Positions 26,572 to 38,700 of a stretch of 58,608 nucleotides of DNA are shown in pieces; position 1 is the first letter of the stretch; every line of letters begins with the position of its first letter. The stretch comes from an uncultured Ignavibacteriales bacterium. GTDB taxonomy: Bacteria > Bacteroidota > Ignavibacteria > Ignavibacteriales > Ignavibacteriaceae. The position numbers and the translations under genes were made by a program. Under the pieces are notes generated by a model. The model was not told the DNA's origin. It saw only the letters and a program-made list of their open reading frames with translations, and did not search any database. The stretch is taken from the NCBI GenBank assembly GCA_903929035.1, contig CAIYTF010000160.1:10001-68608 (forward strand), read 5' to 3'.

Positions 26572-26778
26572 CTATTTTACAGCTAACTCAGCGTTTTCAC
26601 GCTCGGTTAAAATTGTCGATAAACGTGAAACTAATTTCTTTGTAGAATTAATCTTCGCTGTATTTGTTAACTGCTTTAGAGAGTGCGTGAAACGCAAATC
26701 CAGCAAATTATTTTGTTCTTCAACTATTTGCTTTTTAATTTCTTCGTCAGTTAACTGTCTAATTTCGTGTAATTTCAT
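26572..26778 (-). CDS. rpmC: 50S ribosomal protein uL29
   Basis: 68 residues, two helices: MKLHEIRQLTDEEIKKQIVE, NNLLDLRFTHSLKQLTNTAK. uL29 lies at the tunnel exit beside uL23. Spaced 15 bases after rplP, in the normal S10-operon position. Confidence 0.96.
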   Translation of the reverse strand: MKLHEIRQLTDEEIKKQIVEEQNNLLDLRFTHSLKQLTNTAKINSTKKLVSRLSTILTERENAELAVK

Positions 26779-26792
26779 AAACTTCTTTCTGC

Positions 26793-27212
26793 TTAGGCTT
26801 CCAAATCAGGGCGTCTGGAAACTTTAGTTTGTATTGGCAGCTTGTGCGCGCACAATCGCAATGCTTCATTTGCAATCTCGGGAGAAACTCCCGATACTTC
26901 AAACAAAACACGACCCGGCTTTACTACACAAACCCAAAATTCAGGATTACCTTTTCCTTTACCCATACGTGTTTCCAATGGTTTCTTTGAAACAGGCTTA
27001 TCAGGGAATATGCGAATCCAAATCTTACCATCGCGTTTCATTTTCCTTGATAGTGCAACTCGGCACGCTTCAATTTGCCTGCTCGTAATCCAAGCAGGTT
27101 CAAGTGCCTTTAATCCATAATCTCCGAAAGCAATCGAGCTGCCGCGCTGTGCTTTCCCTTTCATTCTGCCGCGTTGTGATTTGCGGAACTTTACGCGTTT
27201 TGGCAATAACAT
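26793..27212 (-). CDS. rplP: 50S ribosomal protein uL16
   Basis: 139 residues: [60 protein letters not shown] and [20 protein letters not shown]. Organises the A-site region of the peptidyl-transferase centre. All signature blocks are intact. Confidence 0.98.
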   Translation of the reverse strand: MLLPKRVKFRKSQRGRMKGKAQRGSSIAFGDYGLKALEPAWITSRQIEACRVALSRKMKRDGKIWIRIFPDKPVSKKPLETRMGKGKGNPEFWVCVVKPGRVLFEVSGVSPEIANEALRLCAHKLPIQTKVSRRPDLEA

Positions 27213-27235
27213 TTTAAAATATCTCCGATTCTATA

Positions 27236-27877
27236 TTACTCAGAAAACCGCTTGCCTAAGACTTCTCCGCGGCAAATCCAAACTTTAATACCGATTGAAC
27301 CGTAAATTGTCTCGGCCCGCCCGTTAGCATAATCTATGTCTGCTCTAATCGTATGAAGAGGCGTTCTGCCATCTTTATATTGCTCCGTTCGAGCCATTTC
27401 AGCTCCGCCTAAGCGGCCTGAACAAACAATCTTGATTCCATCAGCTCCCATTCGCATCGCAAGCGAAATTGATTGTTTCATTGCACGTCTAAACGATATT
27501 CTTCCCTGTAGCTGATTTGCTATATTTTCAGCAACCAAAAAAGCATCTAATTCAGGACGTTTTATCTCGATAATCTGGATTTTTACATCCTGACCGCTTA
27601 CGGTCTTTAATTCTTGTTCAAGAGAAGTAATTTCTTTACCGCTCCTGCCAATCACCACTCCCGGACGGGAAGTATGAATTGATACCTGAATATTTTTCGT
27701 GGTTCTATCAATTATTATCCGTGAAATACCGGCTTTTTTTAATCTTTGTCTTATGTAAAGACGTAATTTATCGTCTTCCTGCAATTTCTTTGCATAGCTT
27801 TTCTTTTCAAACCAGTTGGATTCCCAACCTCTGATAATTCCTACACGAAATCCTATTGGATTAGTTTTTTGTCCCAA
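27236..27877 (-). CDS. rpsC: 30S ribosomal protein uS3
   Basis: 213 residues: [20 protein letters not shown], a KH domain with VIGRSGKEI (GxxG loop) and the C-terminal domain [20 protein letters not shown]. It guards the mRNA entry tunnel. Ten bases downstream of rplV. Confidence 0.98.
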   Translation of the reverse strand: MGQKTNPIGFRVGIIRGWESNWFEKKSYAKKLQEDDKLRLYIRQRLKKAGISRIIIDRTTKNIQVSIHTSRPGVVIGRSGKEITSLEQELKTVSGQDVKIQIIEIKRPELDAFLVAENIANQLQGRISFRRAMKQSISLAMRMGADGIKIVCSGRLGGAEMARTEQYKDGRTPLHTIRADIDYANGRAETIYGSIGIKVWICRGEVLGKRFSE

Positions 27878-27886
27878 GTATAACTC

Positions 27887-28234
27887 CTACGATTTTTTAG
27901 CTACTACAACTGTTAAATGACACGAACGTTTTCTTACTCTAAAAGCTCTTCCCATTGGGGCTGGGGAAATTCTCTTTACTGTAGGTCCTTGGTTAACAAA
28001 CGTTTCTTTTACGTATAAATCTTCCGGGTCTAATCTCTCGGTCTTCTCTCCGTTATTTATCAAATTTGCAACAGCCGAACGCAGTGTTTTTGCAACATCG
28101 CGTGCCGCGTGCTTCGTATGAAAATGCAATACCTCTAAAGCCCGATCAACCGCCATTCCGCGAACTAAATCAGCAACTAATCGCATCTTTCGCGGTGATG
28201 AAGGAATGTGACGTGTAAGCGCTCTTGCTTCCAT
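27887..28234 (-). CDS. rplV: 50S ribosomal protein uL22
   Basis: 115 residues: [20 protein letters not shown] and the C-terminal beta hairpin region [20 protein letters not shown], which lines the exit tunnel where macrolides act. No deletion in the hairpin is seen. Confidence 0.97.
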   Translation of the reverse strand: MEARALTRHIPSSPRKMRLVADLVRGMAVDRALEVLHFHTKHAARDVAKTLRSAVANLINNGEKTERLDPEDLYVKETFVNQGPTVKRISPAPMGRAFRVRKRSCHLTVVVAKKS

Positions 28235-28253
28235 TTTAATCTATGTTCCTTTC

Positions 28254-28541
28254 TTACTTCGACTTAGAGGATTTTTCAGCTTTTGTTCCCGGATGCGATC
28301 TAAACATACGAGTAGGTGAAAATTCACCTAATTTATGCCCAACCATATTCTCGGTTACATAAACGGGAATCATTTTACGCCCATTATGTACTGCTATCGT
28401 GTGCCCGACAAATTCCGGGAATATTGTAGATGAACGCGACCACGTTTTTATAATCTTTTTCTCGTTTTTCTCATTTAAGGCTCTTAGCTTATTCAAAAGC
28501 TTAACTTCAATATAGGGCCCTTTTTTTACTGATCTTGGCAT
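28254..28541 (-). CDS. rpsS: 30S ribosomal protein uS19
   Basis: 95 residues: [56 protein letters not shown]. It is a head protein forming a pair with uS13. Thirteen bases after rplB. Confidence 0.98.
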   Translation of the reverse strand: MPRSVKKGPYIEVKLLNKLRALNEKNEKKIIKTWSRSSTIFPEFVGHTIAVHNGRKMIPVYVTENMVGHKLGEFSPTRMFRSHPGTKAEKSSKSK

Positions 28542-28553
28542 TACTAAAAAACC

Positions 28554-29381
28554 TTATTTTTTTCTGCGCTTGATAATATATTTATTTGACTGATTTTTCG
28601 GCTTCCGCGTTTTCAAGCCCTTAGCTTTCTGTCCCCACGGAGAAACTGGATGCCCGCCGCCGGATGTCTTTCCTTCGCCGCCGCCCATTGGGTGATCGAC
28701 AGGATTCTGAACAACTCCTCTACTATAAGGACGATAGCCTAACCATCTCCTGCGACCGGCTTTGCCAAGACTTATGTTTTCGTGATCAGCATTACCTATT
28801 GTACCATAAGTTGCCTTGCAATCATTTCTAAATAATCTAACTTCCCCTGACGGCATACGAATTTGCGCGTAATCGCCTTCTTTAGCAACAACCTGTAATG
28901 ATGCACCTGCACTTCTGCCAATCTGACCGCCTTTACCGGGCTTAAATTCCACATTATGTACAAAACTACCTAAAGGCATTTCTTTCAATGGCAATGCGTT
29001 CCCTACCTTTATGTCCGACCCTTTACCGGAAATAACTTCATCACCTACCTTTAAACCCTGCGGAGCAAGAATATATCTTTTCTCACCATCAGTGTAAAAT
29101 AAAAGTGCTATTCTCGCGGTTCTGTTAGGATCGTATTGTATTGACTCAACAATCGCCGGAACGTAGTCTTTATCCCTCTTAAAATCAATAATTCTATATT
29201 GACGTTTATGCCCGCCGCCTCTATGCTTTGATGTAACTCTACCTAAGTTATTCCGTCCGCCGCTCTTAGTAATAGGAGCAAGCAGAGACTTTTCCGGTGT
29301 TGTACTCGTGATTTCCTCGAATGTAGAAATCGACATATGACGAGTGCCGGGAGTATTCGGTTTTAATTTTCTTATAGCCAT
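28554..29381 (-). CDS. rplB: 50S ribosomal protein uL2
   Basis: 275 residues. [20 protein letters not shown] opens; [20 protein letters not shown] and the C-terminal [16 protein letters not shown] carry the conserved histidine near the peptidyl-transferase centre. Normal length. Lies 30 bases after rplW. Confidence 0.98.
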   Translation of the reverse strand: MAIRKLKPNTPGTRHMSISTFEEITSTTPEKSLLAPITKSGGRNNLGRVTSKHRGGGHKRQYRIIDFKRDKDYVPAIVESIQYDPNRTARIALLFYTDGEKRYILAPQGLKVGDEVISGKGSDIKVGNALPLKEMPLGSFVHNVEFKPGKGGQIGRSAGASLQVVAKEGDYAQIRMPSGEVRLFRNDCKATYGTIGNADHENISLGKAGRRRWLGYRPYSRGVVQNPVDHPMGGGEGKTSGGGHPVSPWGQKAKGLKTRKPKNQSNKYIIKRRKK

Positions 29382-29411
29382 TAGTTAAATTCCGCTTTCG
29401 CTTTCAATCTC

Positions 29412-29705
29412 TTATAATTGCTTAAACAAATCAATTTCATCGCCTTTTCTCAGCGCGACAAATGCTTTTTTATAATCAGGTTTCTTTCCCGAAAATCTTC
29501 CGGAGCGGCGAAAAACCATTTTACCTTTTCCTTCAGTAATCGCGGTACGAACTGACACTACCTTAACATTGAATTTCTTTTCAACGGCTTTTTTTATTTC
29601 AATCTTGTTGGCAAAAAGAGCAACTACAAAACTGTAAGTATTATGCTCGCTGGTTAAATGCGAAACTTTTTCGGTAAACAGCGGACGTACAATAATATTA
29701 TGCAT
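29412..29705 (-). CDS. rplW: 50S ribosomal protein uL23
   Basis: 97 residues: IIVRPLFTEKVSHLTSEHNT, FVVALFANKIEIKKAVEKKF, then KVVSVRTAITEGKGK. Docking site for trigger factor and SRP at the tunnel exit. Its start overlaps the rplD stop by 8 bases, implying coupled translation. Confidence 0.97.
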   Translation of the reverse strand: MHNIIVRPLFTEKVSHLTSEHNTYSFVVALFANKIEIKKAVEKKFNVKVVSVRTAITEGKGKMVFRRSGRFSGKKPDYKKAFVALRKGDEIDLFKQL

Positions 29706-30354
29706 TTTCTACCTCTACATTTGAATTTTTACCATATTTCGCGTTAATTCCTGTAATAGCCGTTTTTTGTACCAACAATACTTGATTGTTCAAAATCTCA
29801 TAAGCCGATGCTTTATTTGCTTCAAGAATCTGTACACGGTCAATGTTCCTACCGGATTTATAGACTGCTTCCTGATAATTATTGGTCAGCAACAGAACTT
29901 TCTTACCGCTGAGCTTCAATGCCGACAAAATAGCTGAAAAATCTTTTGTTTTTGGTGCATTAAACGAGAAATCATCAACGATAATAAGCTGATTATCTTT
30001 CACTTTATAGCTTAACGCGGAAACCTTAGCAACGCGCTGCGCTTTTTTAGGCAATGATTGACGATGATCTCTTGGCCGAGGTCCAAATATCGTTCCGCCG
30101 CCGCTCCATAGCGGAGAACGGCTTGTGCCTGCCCTCGCGCCGCCGCGGCCTTTTTGCTTCCACGGTTTTTTACCGCCGCCGTTAACTTCTCCGCGCTCTT
30201 TGGTTTTGCTTGTACCTTGTCTTTGGTTTGCAAGATACATCTTAACAGAAAGATAAATTACGTGATCATTAGGCACCGCACCAAACACGCTTTCATCAAG
30301 CTGAACCTTTTCGCCGGAAAGGCTCCCGTCTATTTTATAAACTTCTAATTCCAT
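29698..30354 (-). CDS. rplD: 50S ribosomal protein uL4
   Basis: 218 residues. The tunnel loop KPWKQKGRGGARAGTSRSPL and GGTIFGPRPRDHRQSLPKKA are complete; the C-terminal part includes NIDRVQILEANKASAYEILN. E. coli L4 also represses the S10 operon by attenuation; whether it does so here is not visible. Confidence 0.97.
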   Translation of the reverse strand: MELEVYKIDGSLSGEKVQLDESVFGAVPNDHVIYLSVKMYLANQRQGTSKTKERGEVNGGGKKPWKQKGRGGARAGTSRSPLWSGGGTIFGPRPRDHRQSLPKKAQRVAKVSALSYKVKDNQLIIVDDFSFNAPKTKDFSAILSALKLSGKKVLLLTNNYQEAVYKSGRNIDRVQILEANKASAYEILNNQVLLVQKTAITGINAKYGKNSNVEVENA

Positions 30355-30359
30355 ATTCT

Positions 30360-31001
30360 TTAATTTGTTTTAAGGATCTCAACAATTGAATTCACTGCTC
30401 CGGGAACCGCGCCCTGTACAAGCAAAATATTCTTTTCGGGAATAATTTTAATGATTTTCAAACCGCGGACAGTAACATTTACATAACCCATTCTACCCGC
30501 CATTTTCATACCCTTAAAAACACGCGAAGGATATGAAGAAGAACCAATTGATCCCGGAGCACGCAATCTGTCGCTTTGACCGTGCGTTGTTCCGCCAACT
30601 CCGCCGAATCCGTGACGGCGCATTACGCCTTGAAAACCTTTTCCTTTTGTTTTTCCGCGAAGTTTCACTTTTTCGCCCACGGAAAATATTTCTACTGTTA
30701 ACTCTGCTCCCACTGTGAACTCGCCCGGATTATCCACTCTAAATTCTTTATGAATCAACGCCGGCTCAAGAGTCAATGCTTTATCAACGTTAATTTTTCT
30801 ATATATTCCGGCCATTGGCTTATTAATATGCTTTTTCTTATTGCCAAAACCAATTTGAATCGCGTTGTAACCGTTTTTTTCTCGTGTTTTTAGCGAAATA
30901 ATGGCACAAGGTCCCGCCTCTATAACCGTTACAGGTATTCTATTGCCGTCCTTGTCAAACACATTCGACATTCCTAATTTTTTTCCAAGAATTCCTGGCA
31001 T
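30360..31001 (-). CDS. rplC: 50S ribosomal protein uL3
   Basis: 213 residues: MPGILGKKLGMSNVFDKDGN, GKTKGKGFQGVMRRHGFGG, and HGQSDRLRAPGSIGSSSYPS, the conserved loop with the glutamine that is methylated in E. coli. Follows rpsJ by 12 bases. Confidence 0.98.
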   Translation of the reverse strand: MPGILGKKLGMSNVFDKDGNRIPVTVIEAGPCAIISLKTREKNGYNAIQIGFGNKKKHINKPMAGIYRKINVDKALTLEPALIHKEFRVDNPGEFTVGAELTVEIFSVGEKVKLRGKTKGKGFQGVMRRHGFGGVGGTTHGQSDRLRAPGSIGSSSYPSRVFKGMKMAGRMGYVNVTVRGLKIIKIIPEKNILLVQGAVPGAVNSIVEILKTN

Positions 31002-31013
31002 ATCATTCGACCT

Positions 31014-31322
31014 TTATAATTTAATCTCTATATCAACACCGGCAGGTATATCTAACTTGCCCAAGGAATCTATAGTCTTAGTGTTTGAATTGTGTATATC
31101 AATAATTCTTTTATGTATAAACAACTGAAACTGCTCACGCGACTTCTTGTCCACGTGCGGTGAACGAAGCACTGTGAAGACTGATTTCTTCGTTGGAAGA
31201 GGTATCGGTCCCGATACAACTGCACCTGTGCTTTTCACAGTCTTTATGATTTTTTCAGTAGATTTATCTATAAGTAAATAATCATACGACTTCAATCTGA
31301 TTCGTATTTTCTGACCTGCCAC
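31014..31322 (-). CDS. rpsJ: 30S ribosomal protein uS10
   Basis: 102 residues: [40 protein letters not shown] and [20 protein letters not shown]. It is also NusE, partner of NusB in antitermination. First gene of the S10 group; a 12-bp perfect hairpin lies between it and tuf. Confidence 0.98.
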   Translation of the reverse strand: MAGQKIRIRLKSYDYLLIDKSTEKIIKTVKSTGAVVSGPIPLPTKKSVFTVLRSPHVDKKSREQFQLFIHKRIIDIHNSNTKTIDSLGKLDIPAGVDIEIKL

Positions 31323-31350
31323 GATTATGACTCCTTAATTCAAAGAGATA

Positions 31351-31380
31351 TAAAGAGAGAGATAATATTCTCTCTCTTTA
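31351..31380 (-). promoter_or_regulatory. Hairpin between tuf and rpsJ
   Basis: A perfect 12-bp inverted repeat (31351-31362 with 31369-31380, alternating GA/TC) with a 6-base loop. On the - strand it is followed by a pyrimidine-rich but not clean T stretch. It may be a partial terminator, an mRNA-processing site or a stabilising end for the tuf message. Function is inferred. Confidence 0.45.
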
Positions 31381-31399
31381 TGAGAATACTTAAATATTA

Positions 31400-32605
31400 T
31401 TATTTAATGATCTTAGTAACAACACCCGCGCCAACGGTTCTGCCGCCTTCGCGAATAGCGAAACGCAGGCCTTCTTCCATAGCGATGGTTGTAATTAATT
31501 TGATTTTCAGACGAACATTATCGCCGGGCATAACAACTTCGTACCCTTCAGGCAGAGTTGCAACACCGGTAACATCTGTAGTTCTGAAATAGAACTGAGG
31601 ACGATATCCGTTCTGGAACGGCGTATGACGACCGCCTTCATCCTTAGACAAGATGTAAACTTCACCTTCAAATTCTTCGTGCGGAGTAATAGAACCCGGT
31701 TTTGCTAAAACCATTCCGCGTTCAATTTCCTTTTTATCAACTCCGCGCATCAAGATTCCGGCATTATCACCCGCCATCGCGCAGTCTAATTCCTTACGGA
31801 ACATTTCAACGCCTGTGCAGACTGTTTTCTTGTGAATGCCTAAACCGATAAGTTCCATTTCTTCCTGAACCTTAACAGATCCTCTTTCAACACGGCCTGT
31901 AGCAACCGTACCGCGGCCTGTAATTGAGAATACATCCTCAACCGGCATAAGAAAAGGCTTATCCATATCACGTGTAGGAACAGGGATATATTCATCAACC
32001 GCCTTCATTAATTCCCAAATACAATCGAAACGGGGATCATCTGTTGGAGCATTGCTTGATCCGGCTTCTAAAGCCCGTAATGCCGATCCTTTAATAATAG
32101 GAATTTCGTCACCGGGGAATTCATATTTTTTCAAAAGATCTTTTAATTCTTCTTCAACAAGTTCAATTAGTTCTTCATCATCAACTGCATCAACTTTGTT
32201 CATAAACACTACAATACGTGGAACACCAACTTGACGGGCAAGTAAAATGTGTTCGCGTGTTTGAGGCATAGGACCATCAGTTGCAGCAACAACAAGAATA
32301 GCACCATCCATTTGAGCAGCACCGGTGATCATATTTTTAACATAATCAGCGTGACCCGGACAGTCCACGTGCGCATAGTGCCTGTTAGCAGTTGCATATT
32401 CAACGTGAGCAGTCGCGATTGTAATTCCGCGCGCTTTCTCTTCAGGCGCGTTATCGATTGAATCAAATGTTCTTATCTCTGACCATCCCTTCAGGCTCAA
32501 AGCCATTGTGATAGCAGCGGTAAGCGTTGTCTTTCCGTGATCTACGTGTCCAATTGTGCCAATGTTCACGTGGGGTTTGCTACGGTCAAATTTTGCTTTA
32601 GCCAT
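31400..32605 (-). CDS. tuf: Elongation factor Tu
   Basis: 401 residues. GTPase motifs: GHVDHGKTT (G1), [12 protein letters not shown] (G3), NKVDAVDD (G4). Switch regions and C-terminal [15 protein letters not shown] are complete. It carries aminoacyl-tRNA to the ribosome. It lies in the str-operon position after fusA. A second tuf gene, often found in the tRNA-Thr to tRNA-Trp interval, is not present at the other end of the block. Confidence 0.99.
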   Translation of the reverse strand: MAKAKFDRSKPHVNIGTIGHVDHGKTTLTAAITMALSLKGWSEIRTFDSIDNAPEEKARGITIATAHVEYATANRHYAHVDCPGHADYVKNMITGAAQMDGAILVVAATDGPMPQTREHILLARQVGVPRIVVFMNKVDAVDDEELIELVEEELKDLLKKYEFPGDEIPIIKGSALRALEAGSSNAPTDDPRFDCIWELMKAVDEYIPVPTRDMDKPFLMPVEDVFSITGRGTVATGRVERGSVKVQEEMELIGLGIHKKTVCTGVEMFRKELDCAMAGDNAGILMRGVDKKEIERGMVLAKPGSITPHEEFEGEVYILSKDEGGRHTPFQNGYRPQFYFRTTDVTGVATLPEGYEVVMPGDNVRLKIKLITTIAMEEGLRFAIREGGRTVGAGVVTKIIK

Positions 32606-32647
32606 TGATAAATAGTCTCCTATATTTCTTGAAATATCTTATAAAAA

Positions 32648-34744
32648 TTATGCGTGCGCCGATTTTTTACCGGCAGTTTTCTCTGCAATTTCCTCAGCCA
32701 CCGACTTAGGAACCTCGGCATAATGAGCAAACTGCATAGTATAGATTGATCTTCCTTGCGTCATTGAACGAAGCACGGTTGCATATCCGAACATCTCGGA
32801 AAGCGGAACCAATGCTTTTATCACCTGTGCATCTTTACGGGCATTAAATCCTTCGATTCTTCCTCTTCTGGAATTTAAATCGCCCATTACGTCACCGAGA
32901 TATTCCTCCGGTGTAATTACCTCCACATCCATAATAGGCTCTAAAAGAATCGGTCTTGCTTTACGCGCGCCTTCTTTGAAGCCCATTGAACCTGCAACTT
33001 TGAATGAAATTTCATCAGAGTCAACATCGTGATAGGAACCATCGTATAATTTAACTTTAACATCAACTACAGGGAAACCTGCAATAACGCCATTACGCAT
33101 TGCTTCTTGAATACCCGTAGATACCGCGGGGATATATTCCTTTGGAACAACTCCGCCAATAATCCCGTTAATAAACTCGAATCCTTTACCGGGTTCATTC
33201 GGTGAAAGCTCAAGCCAAACGTGACCAAATTTACCACGTCCGCCGGATTGACGAACAAATTTGCCTTCAGCCTGAACTGTTTGCGTGATAGTTTCACGGT
33301 AAGCAACCTGCGGTTTCCCTACATTTGCTTCTACCTTAAATTCCCGGCGCATACGGTCAACTATTATTTCAAGATGCAGCTCACCCATTCCCGATATAAG
33401 CGTTTGTCCGGTTTCTTCGTCAACCTTAATTCTGAATGTCGGATCTTCATCAGATAATTTAACCAATGATTCTGATAGCTTATCTTGGTCAGCCTTTGTT
33501 TTAGGCTCAATTGCAATCTGTATAACCGGCTCCGGAAATACAATTCTTTCCATAACAACAGGGTTTTCCTCTGTGCATAGAGTATCACCTGTTCGGGTAT
33601 ATTTCAAACCTACTGCTGCCGCGATATCACCTGCACGAACTGATGCAACCTCTTCGCGATGGTTAGCGTGCATTCTCAATAGGCGGCTGATTCTTTCTTT
33701 CTTACCGCTCATCGAATTGTATATATATGAACCGGCATCTAATCTTCCTGAATAAACCCTGAAGAATGTCAATTTACCAACAAACGGATCAGTCATTAAT
33801 TTGAACGCCAAAGCTGCGAAAGGCTCCGTTTCACTTACCTTTATAGTAACAGTGTCGCTCATACCCGCGTGATGTGCTTCAAGCACAGGGTTATCATAAG
33901 GCGATGGAAGAAAATCAACCACGGCGTCAAGCAATCTTTGAACACCCTTGTTTTTAAACGATGCACCGCATAGTACAGGAACAATTTTGGCTGCAATAGT
34001 TGCAGTCCGTAAAACTTTATTTATTTCATCTTCTGAAATTTCCGCGCCTTCAAGATATTTCTCAAGCAAAGTATCATCCACATCGGAGACTGCTTCAAGC
34101 ATCTGAGTGCGATATTTTGTCGCGATTTCTTCTAAATCGTGAGGAACAGGGCAAATATCAAACGACATACCCTGATTATCTTCGTGATACATTATTGCTT
34201 TATATGAAATCAAGTCAATAATTCCGGTAAACAAGTCACCCGCGCCAATAGGCAGAGTGAGGGGTATTGCATTGGCACCCAAACGTTCGCGAATCATTTC
34301 AAGAGCATTATAGAAATCAGCTCCTGTTCTATCCATTTTATTAATAAACGCTATTCTCGGGACACCATATTTATCAGCCTGCCGCCAGACTGTTTCCGAT
34401 TGCGGTTCAACTCCGCCCACCGCGCAAAAAAGAGCGACAGCACCATCCAAAACGCGCAGTGATCTTTCCACCTCTACCGTAAAATCAACGTGCCCCGGAG
34501 TGTCTATAATATTAATTTGGCAATCTCTCCAGTGAGTAGTAGTAGCAGCACTCGTGATAGTTATACCGCGTTCTTTTTCCTGCTCCATCCAGTCCATTGT
34601 TGCTGCACCATCGTGCACTTCACCAATTCGATGCAAGCGTCCGGTATAATACAATATCCGTTCTGTTGTAGTCGTCTTACCGGCATCTATATGTGCCATA
34701 ATACCGATATTTCTAACTTTATCTATACTAACTTGAGTAGCCAT
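32648..34744 (-). CDS. fusA: Elongation factor G
   Basis: 698 residues. G1 [41 protein letters not shown]4 [10 protein letters not shown], then domains II-V through [20 protein letters not shown]. Full length for a canonical translocase. Position between rpsG and tuf is that of the housekeeping copy. Confidence 0.99.
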   Translation of the reverse strand: MATQVSIDKVRNIGIMAHIDAGKTTTTERILYYTGRLHRIGEVHDGAATMDWMEQEKERGITITSAATTTHWRDCQINIIDTPGHVDFTVEVERSLRVLDGAVALFCAVGGVEPQSETVWRQADKYGVPRIAFINKMDRTGADFYNALEMIRERLGANAIPLTLPIGAGDLFTGIIDLISYKAIMYHEDNQGMSFDICPVPHDLEEIATKYRTQMLEAVSDVDDTLLEKYLEGAEISEDEINKVLRTATIAAKIVPVLCGASFKNKGVQRLLDAVVDFLPSPYDNPVLEAHHAGMSDTVTIKVSETEPFAALAFKLMTDPFVGKLTFFRVYSGRLDAGSYIYNSMSGKKERISRLLRMHANHREEVASVRAGDIAAAVGLKYTRTGDTLCTEENPVVMERIVFPEPVIQIAIEPKTKADQDKLSESLVKLSDEDPTFRIKVDEETGQTLISGMGELHLEIIVDRMRREFKVEANVGKPQVAYRETITQTVQAEGKFVRQSGGRGKFGHVWLELSPNEPGKGFEFINGIIGGVVPKEYIPAVSTGIQEAMRNGVIAGFPVVDVKVKLYDGSYHDVDSDEISFKVAGSMGFKEGARKARPILLEPIMDVEVITPEEYLGDVMGDLNSRRGRIEGFNARKDAQVIKALVPLSEMFGYATVLRSMTQGRSIYTMQFAHYAEVPKSVAEEIAEKTAGKKSAHA

Positions 34745-34777
34745 CTGTTCCTTGTTCTAAAAATCTCTAACCCGTTA

Positions 34778-35245
34778 TCACCACTTAAAATGGGCAAATG
34801 CTTTATTAGCTTCAGCCATTTTATGTGTATCTTCTTTTTTCTTAATTGAGTTGCCTTCATTATTTGAGGCAGCAATTAATTCAGAAGCCAATTTTGCAGA
34901 CATTGATTTCTCGCCTCTTGACCGTGAATAATCCTTTATCCAGCGAAACGCGAGGGCATTTCTTCTTTCGTAACGAACTTCCATCGGCACCTGATAAGTT
35001 GCGCCACCAACTCTGCGGCTTCTTACTTCAATAATCGGAGAAACATTTGCAAGTGCTTTCTTGAAAACTTCAATACCGGGTTTCTTAGTTCTTTCTTCTA
35101 TAACTTCAAAAGCACGATATAATATATTACGCGCCGTTGACTTTTTGCCGTCATAGGTTAAACTATTAATAAACTTTGAAACCACGACATCATTATATTT
35201 CGGATCTGGTTTAACGTACCGTTTTTCAGCTCTTTTTTTTCTCAT
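34778..35245 (-). CDS. rpsG: 30S ribosomal protein uS7
   Basis: 155 residues: [20 protein letters not shown], then [20 protein letters not shown] and [20 protein letters not shown]. It nucleates the 30S head and binds the E-site codon region. Seven bases after rpsL. Confidence 0.98.
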   Translation of the reverse strand: MRKKRAEKRYVKPDPKYNDVVVSKFINSLTYDGKKSTARNILYRAFEVIEERTKKPGIEVFKKALANVSPIIEVRSRRVGGATYQVPMEVRYERRNALAFRWIKDYSRSRGEKSMSAKLASELIAASNNEGNSIKKKEDTHKMAEANKAFAHFKW

Positions 35246-35251
35246 ATATAT

Positions 35252-35635
35252 TTATTTAGTTGTCTTTTTTGCTTTTTTCGTTCCATATTTAGAACGACTT
35301 TGTTTTCTGTCTTGAACACCGTTAGAATCTAAAGTTCCGCGGATAATATGATAGCGGACACCCGGCAAATCTTTCACTCTTCCGCCTCTGATAAGCACGA
35401 TCGAGTGTTCTTGTAAATTATGGCCTTCGCCCGGAATATATGCAGTCACTTCAAGACTGTTCGTTAAACGAACACGCGCAACTTTTCGCATTGCCGAATT
35501 TGGTTTTTTCGGTGTAGTAGTATATACTCTGGTACATACTCCGCGTCTTTGCGGGCAAGCTAACAATGCCGGAGCTTTGTTTTTCTTGGCAATACTCTCA
35601 CGACCTTTGCGCACTAATTGATTTATTGTTGGCAA
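35252..35635 (-). CDS. rpsL: 30S ribosomal protein uS12
   Basis: 127 residues: [40 protein letters not shown] (the segment with the lysine where streptomycin-resistance changes occur, wild type here) and GVKDLPG-like [20 protein letters not shown]. First gene of the str group, with its own promoter at 35678-35706. Confidence 0.99.
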   Translation of the reverse strand: MPTINQLVRKGRESIAKKNKAPALLACPQRRGVCTRVYTTTPKKPNSAMRKVARVRLTNSLEVTAYIPGEGHNLQEHSIVLIRGGRVKDLPGVRYHIIRGTLDSNGVQDRKQSRSKYGTKKAKKTTK

Positions 35636-35677
35636 AAATTACTCCAAAATTTCAAGTAAAAAAAAATTTAGCCTAAT

Positions 35678-35706
35678 AATATAACGAACGGTTTTATTTT
35701 TGGCAA
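35678..35706 (-). promoter_or_regulatory. Promoter of the str operon
   Basis: Read on the - strand: TTGCCA (35706-35701), 17 bases, TATATT (35683-35678). It lies in the 84-base rpoC-rpsL gap, about 43 bases upstream of the rpsL start. No rho-independent terminator was seen after rpoC, so read-through from rpoBC is also possible. Confidence 0.6.
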
Positions 35707-35719
35707 GTTTATATGCAAA

Positions 35720-38700
35720 TTACTCAACATTTATTATTGATTCCTGCATTTCTTCGCTGTTTTCCTCTATTTCAGGCTCAGGTTCAGTCAAAATAATTGA
35801 CGAGTACTTACGCAAACCCGTTCCTGCAGGAATTAAACGACCCATAACTACATTCTCCTTCAGTCCGCGGAGGTAATCTACCTTTGCGCCTATGGCTGCA
35901 TTCGTCAGCACTTTTGTAGTCTCTTGGAATGATGCAGCAGAAATAAAACTCTCGGTAGAAAGTGCCGCCGAGGTAATTCCAAGCAGGATATTTACAAATG
36001 TTGCCGGTTCCGCTTCACCTGTCACTACTTCTTTCTTTCCTCTTCTGCTCAAATCATTATTGATTTCACGTAATTTATCTTTGCGGATTAATGTTCCGTC
36101 TTTGAGACGCGAATCACCTTTTTCAACAACTAAATAGCTGTCTTGAACCCGCCTGTTTTCTTCAAAGAATTCAGCCTTATCCACGATATCTTCTTCGAGG
36201 AACTTCGAATGTCCCGGATGATCTACTCTAATTTTCTGCAGCATTTGTTTCACGATTACTTCTATGTGCTTATCATTTATCTTAACACCTTGAACGCGAT
36301 AGACTGCCTGAATTTCGTTGCCTAAATACTCCTGAACTGCATTAGGACCCTGTATGCGTAATATATCGTGCGGATTTATAGGTCCGTCAGTAATTTTTTC
36401 GCCCACGGGAATTTCATCGCCATCCTGAACAAGAATGTGCTTGCTCAGTGGAACATTGTATTTCTTTTCATCGGAACCATCAATAGCTGTAACAAAAATC
36501 TCGCGTGAACCTTTTTTGCGTGTTCCAAAACGGACAATACCCTCGATCTCTGATACAATAGAAGGATCTTGCGGGCTTCGAGCTTCAAATAACTCCGTCA
36601 CACGCGGCAATCCGCCCGTGATATCGCGGGTTTTTGTTGTCTGCCGTGAAATTTTCGCGATAATTGTTCCGGGTGTAACCATTTCACCATCATCTACAGA
36701 TAAATATGCTTTTGACGGCAAAGAATAATTTTTCTTAGTCCCATCCGCTGTTTCAATCTCGATAATCGGGCTCTTGGTTTTATCTTTAGGTTCAATAACC
36801 ATTTTTTGCACGTGACCGGTTTGATCATCGGTCAAATGCTGCATTGTAATATTCTCAATTAAATCTATAAATTTAACTTTACCGCTCAAATCCGTTACAA
36901 TAACATCATTATACGGATCGTGCGAGTATAGATGCATTTTCGCTTTTACTTTTTGTCCTTCTTTGACGAGCAGCTGCGCGCCATAAGGAACTGTATATTT
37001 CTTTATTAACTTTTCGTTTTCATCATATAGTTCAATAACGCCGCGTCTGCCGGTAACGATTGTCTCTATTCCAAGAGGACCTTTTTTATCAACAGATAAA
37101 ACACGTGAGAATTTAATCATACCTTCCACGTTTGTCTCGATTACCGACTGGGTCGCTATACGCGATGAAGTTCCGCCAAAGTGGAATGTACGCAGCGTTA
37201 GCTGAGTTCCGGGTTCGCCAATTGACTGCGCGGCAACAACGCCTACGGCTTCGCCAACTTCAACCAATTTACCATTGGTTAAGTTTCTGCCGTAGCATTT
37301 CGCGCAAACACCGTGGCGTGATTCGCAGGTTAGCACTGTACGAATACCAACGGTTTCAATATTTGCTTCTTCAATTCTTTTTGCCACTGCTTCATCTATA
37401 AACTCACCCGCGTGTACAATTAATTTCTCTGAACGGGGGTCAAATAAGTCACCTTGCGAAACGCGACCTATAATACGTTCAGACAGTGCTTCTCGTTCTT
37501 CTTCAACATCCTTAATCGCGCTTACTTCAATCCCGAGAATAGTCCCGCAATCCATTTCACTGATGATAATATCCTGAGCAACGTCAACTAATCGGCGTGT
37601 CAAGTATCCTGCATCTGCCGTTTTCAGTGCTGTATCGGCAAGACCTTTACGTGCACCGTGAGTTGAGATAAAGTATTCAAGAACCGACAAACCTTCTTTA
37701 AAGTTCGCGATTATCGGATTCTCGATAATTTCGCCGGCTTGTCCCGAAAGATTCTTTTGAGGTTTCACCATAAGACCGCGCATACCTGCCAATTGTCTAA
37801 CCTGATCCTGAGAGCCTCTTGCACCGGAATCAATCATCATATGGATTGAATTAAATCCGCCGTCAGCATTTTTTAGCTTGTTCATCAATACACGGGCTAC
37901 ATCGTTTGTCGTGTGTGTCCAAGTATCAATTATAATATTATAGCGTTCATTATCGGTTATGATACCCATTTCGTGCTGTTCAAGAACTTCTTCCACTTTT
38001 ATGTTAGCAGCCTGAATCAACGCTGTTTTTTCCTCTGGAATAATCATATCGCTAAAACTGATTGACAGTCCGCCCGCGGTTGCATAACGGAAACCAATAT
38101 CTTTCAAATCATCAAGGAACTTTGCAGTTACCTTGTTGCCTAATTTCATAAACATTTGACCGACAAAACCGCCGAATGATCTTTTAACTAATAATTGATT
38201 ATAAAATCCCATTTCATTAGGCACGATCTCGTTAAAGATAACGCGGCCCGTAGTGGTTTCAATCATTTCACCGTTAATACGAACTTTAATTTTCGCGTGA
38301 AGACCTATGACACGGCTATTATAAGCCATAATCACTTCTTCGGAGTTCCCAAAAACCATATCTTCGCCAATATCACCATCTTTACGTTTGGTGAGGTAAT
38401 AAGCACCAAGAACAATATCCTGTGTCGGGACAACAACAGGGCTGCCATTTTGAGGCGAAAGAATATTGTGGCTCGAAAGCATCAGCAGCTGCGCTTCTAA
38501 TTGCGCTTCGTGTGAAAGCGGAATATGAACAGCCATTTGATCACCGTCAAAATCCGCGTTAAACGCGGTACAAACCATCGGGTGCAGACGAATTGCTTTT
38601 TCATCAATTAGTACCGGCTGAAATGCCTGAATACCTAAACGATGCAGTGTTGGTGCGCGGTTTAATAGAACAGGGTGCCCGTCAATTATTTTTTCCAAAA

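Noticed and set aside
35641-35719. Terminator between rpoC and rpsL
   Set aside because: A-rich and T-rich stretches are present but no stable stem; the gap is better explained by the str promoter.
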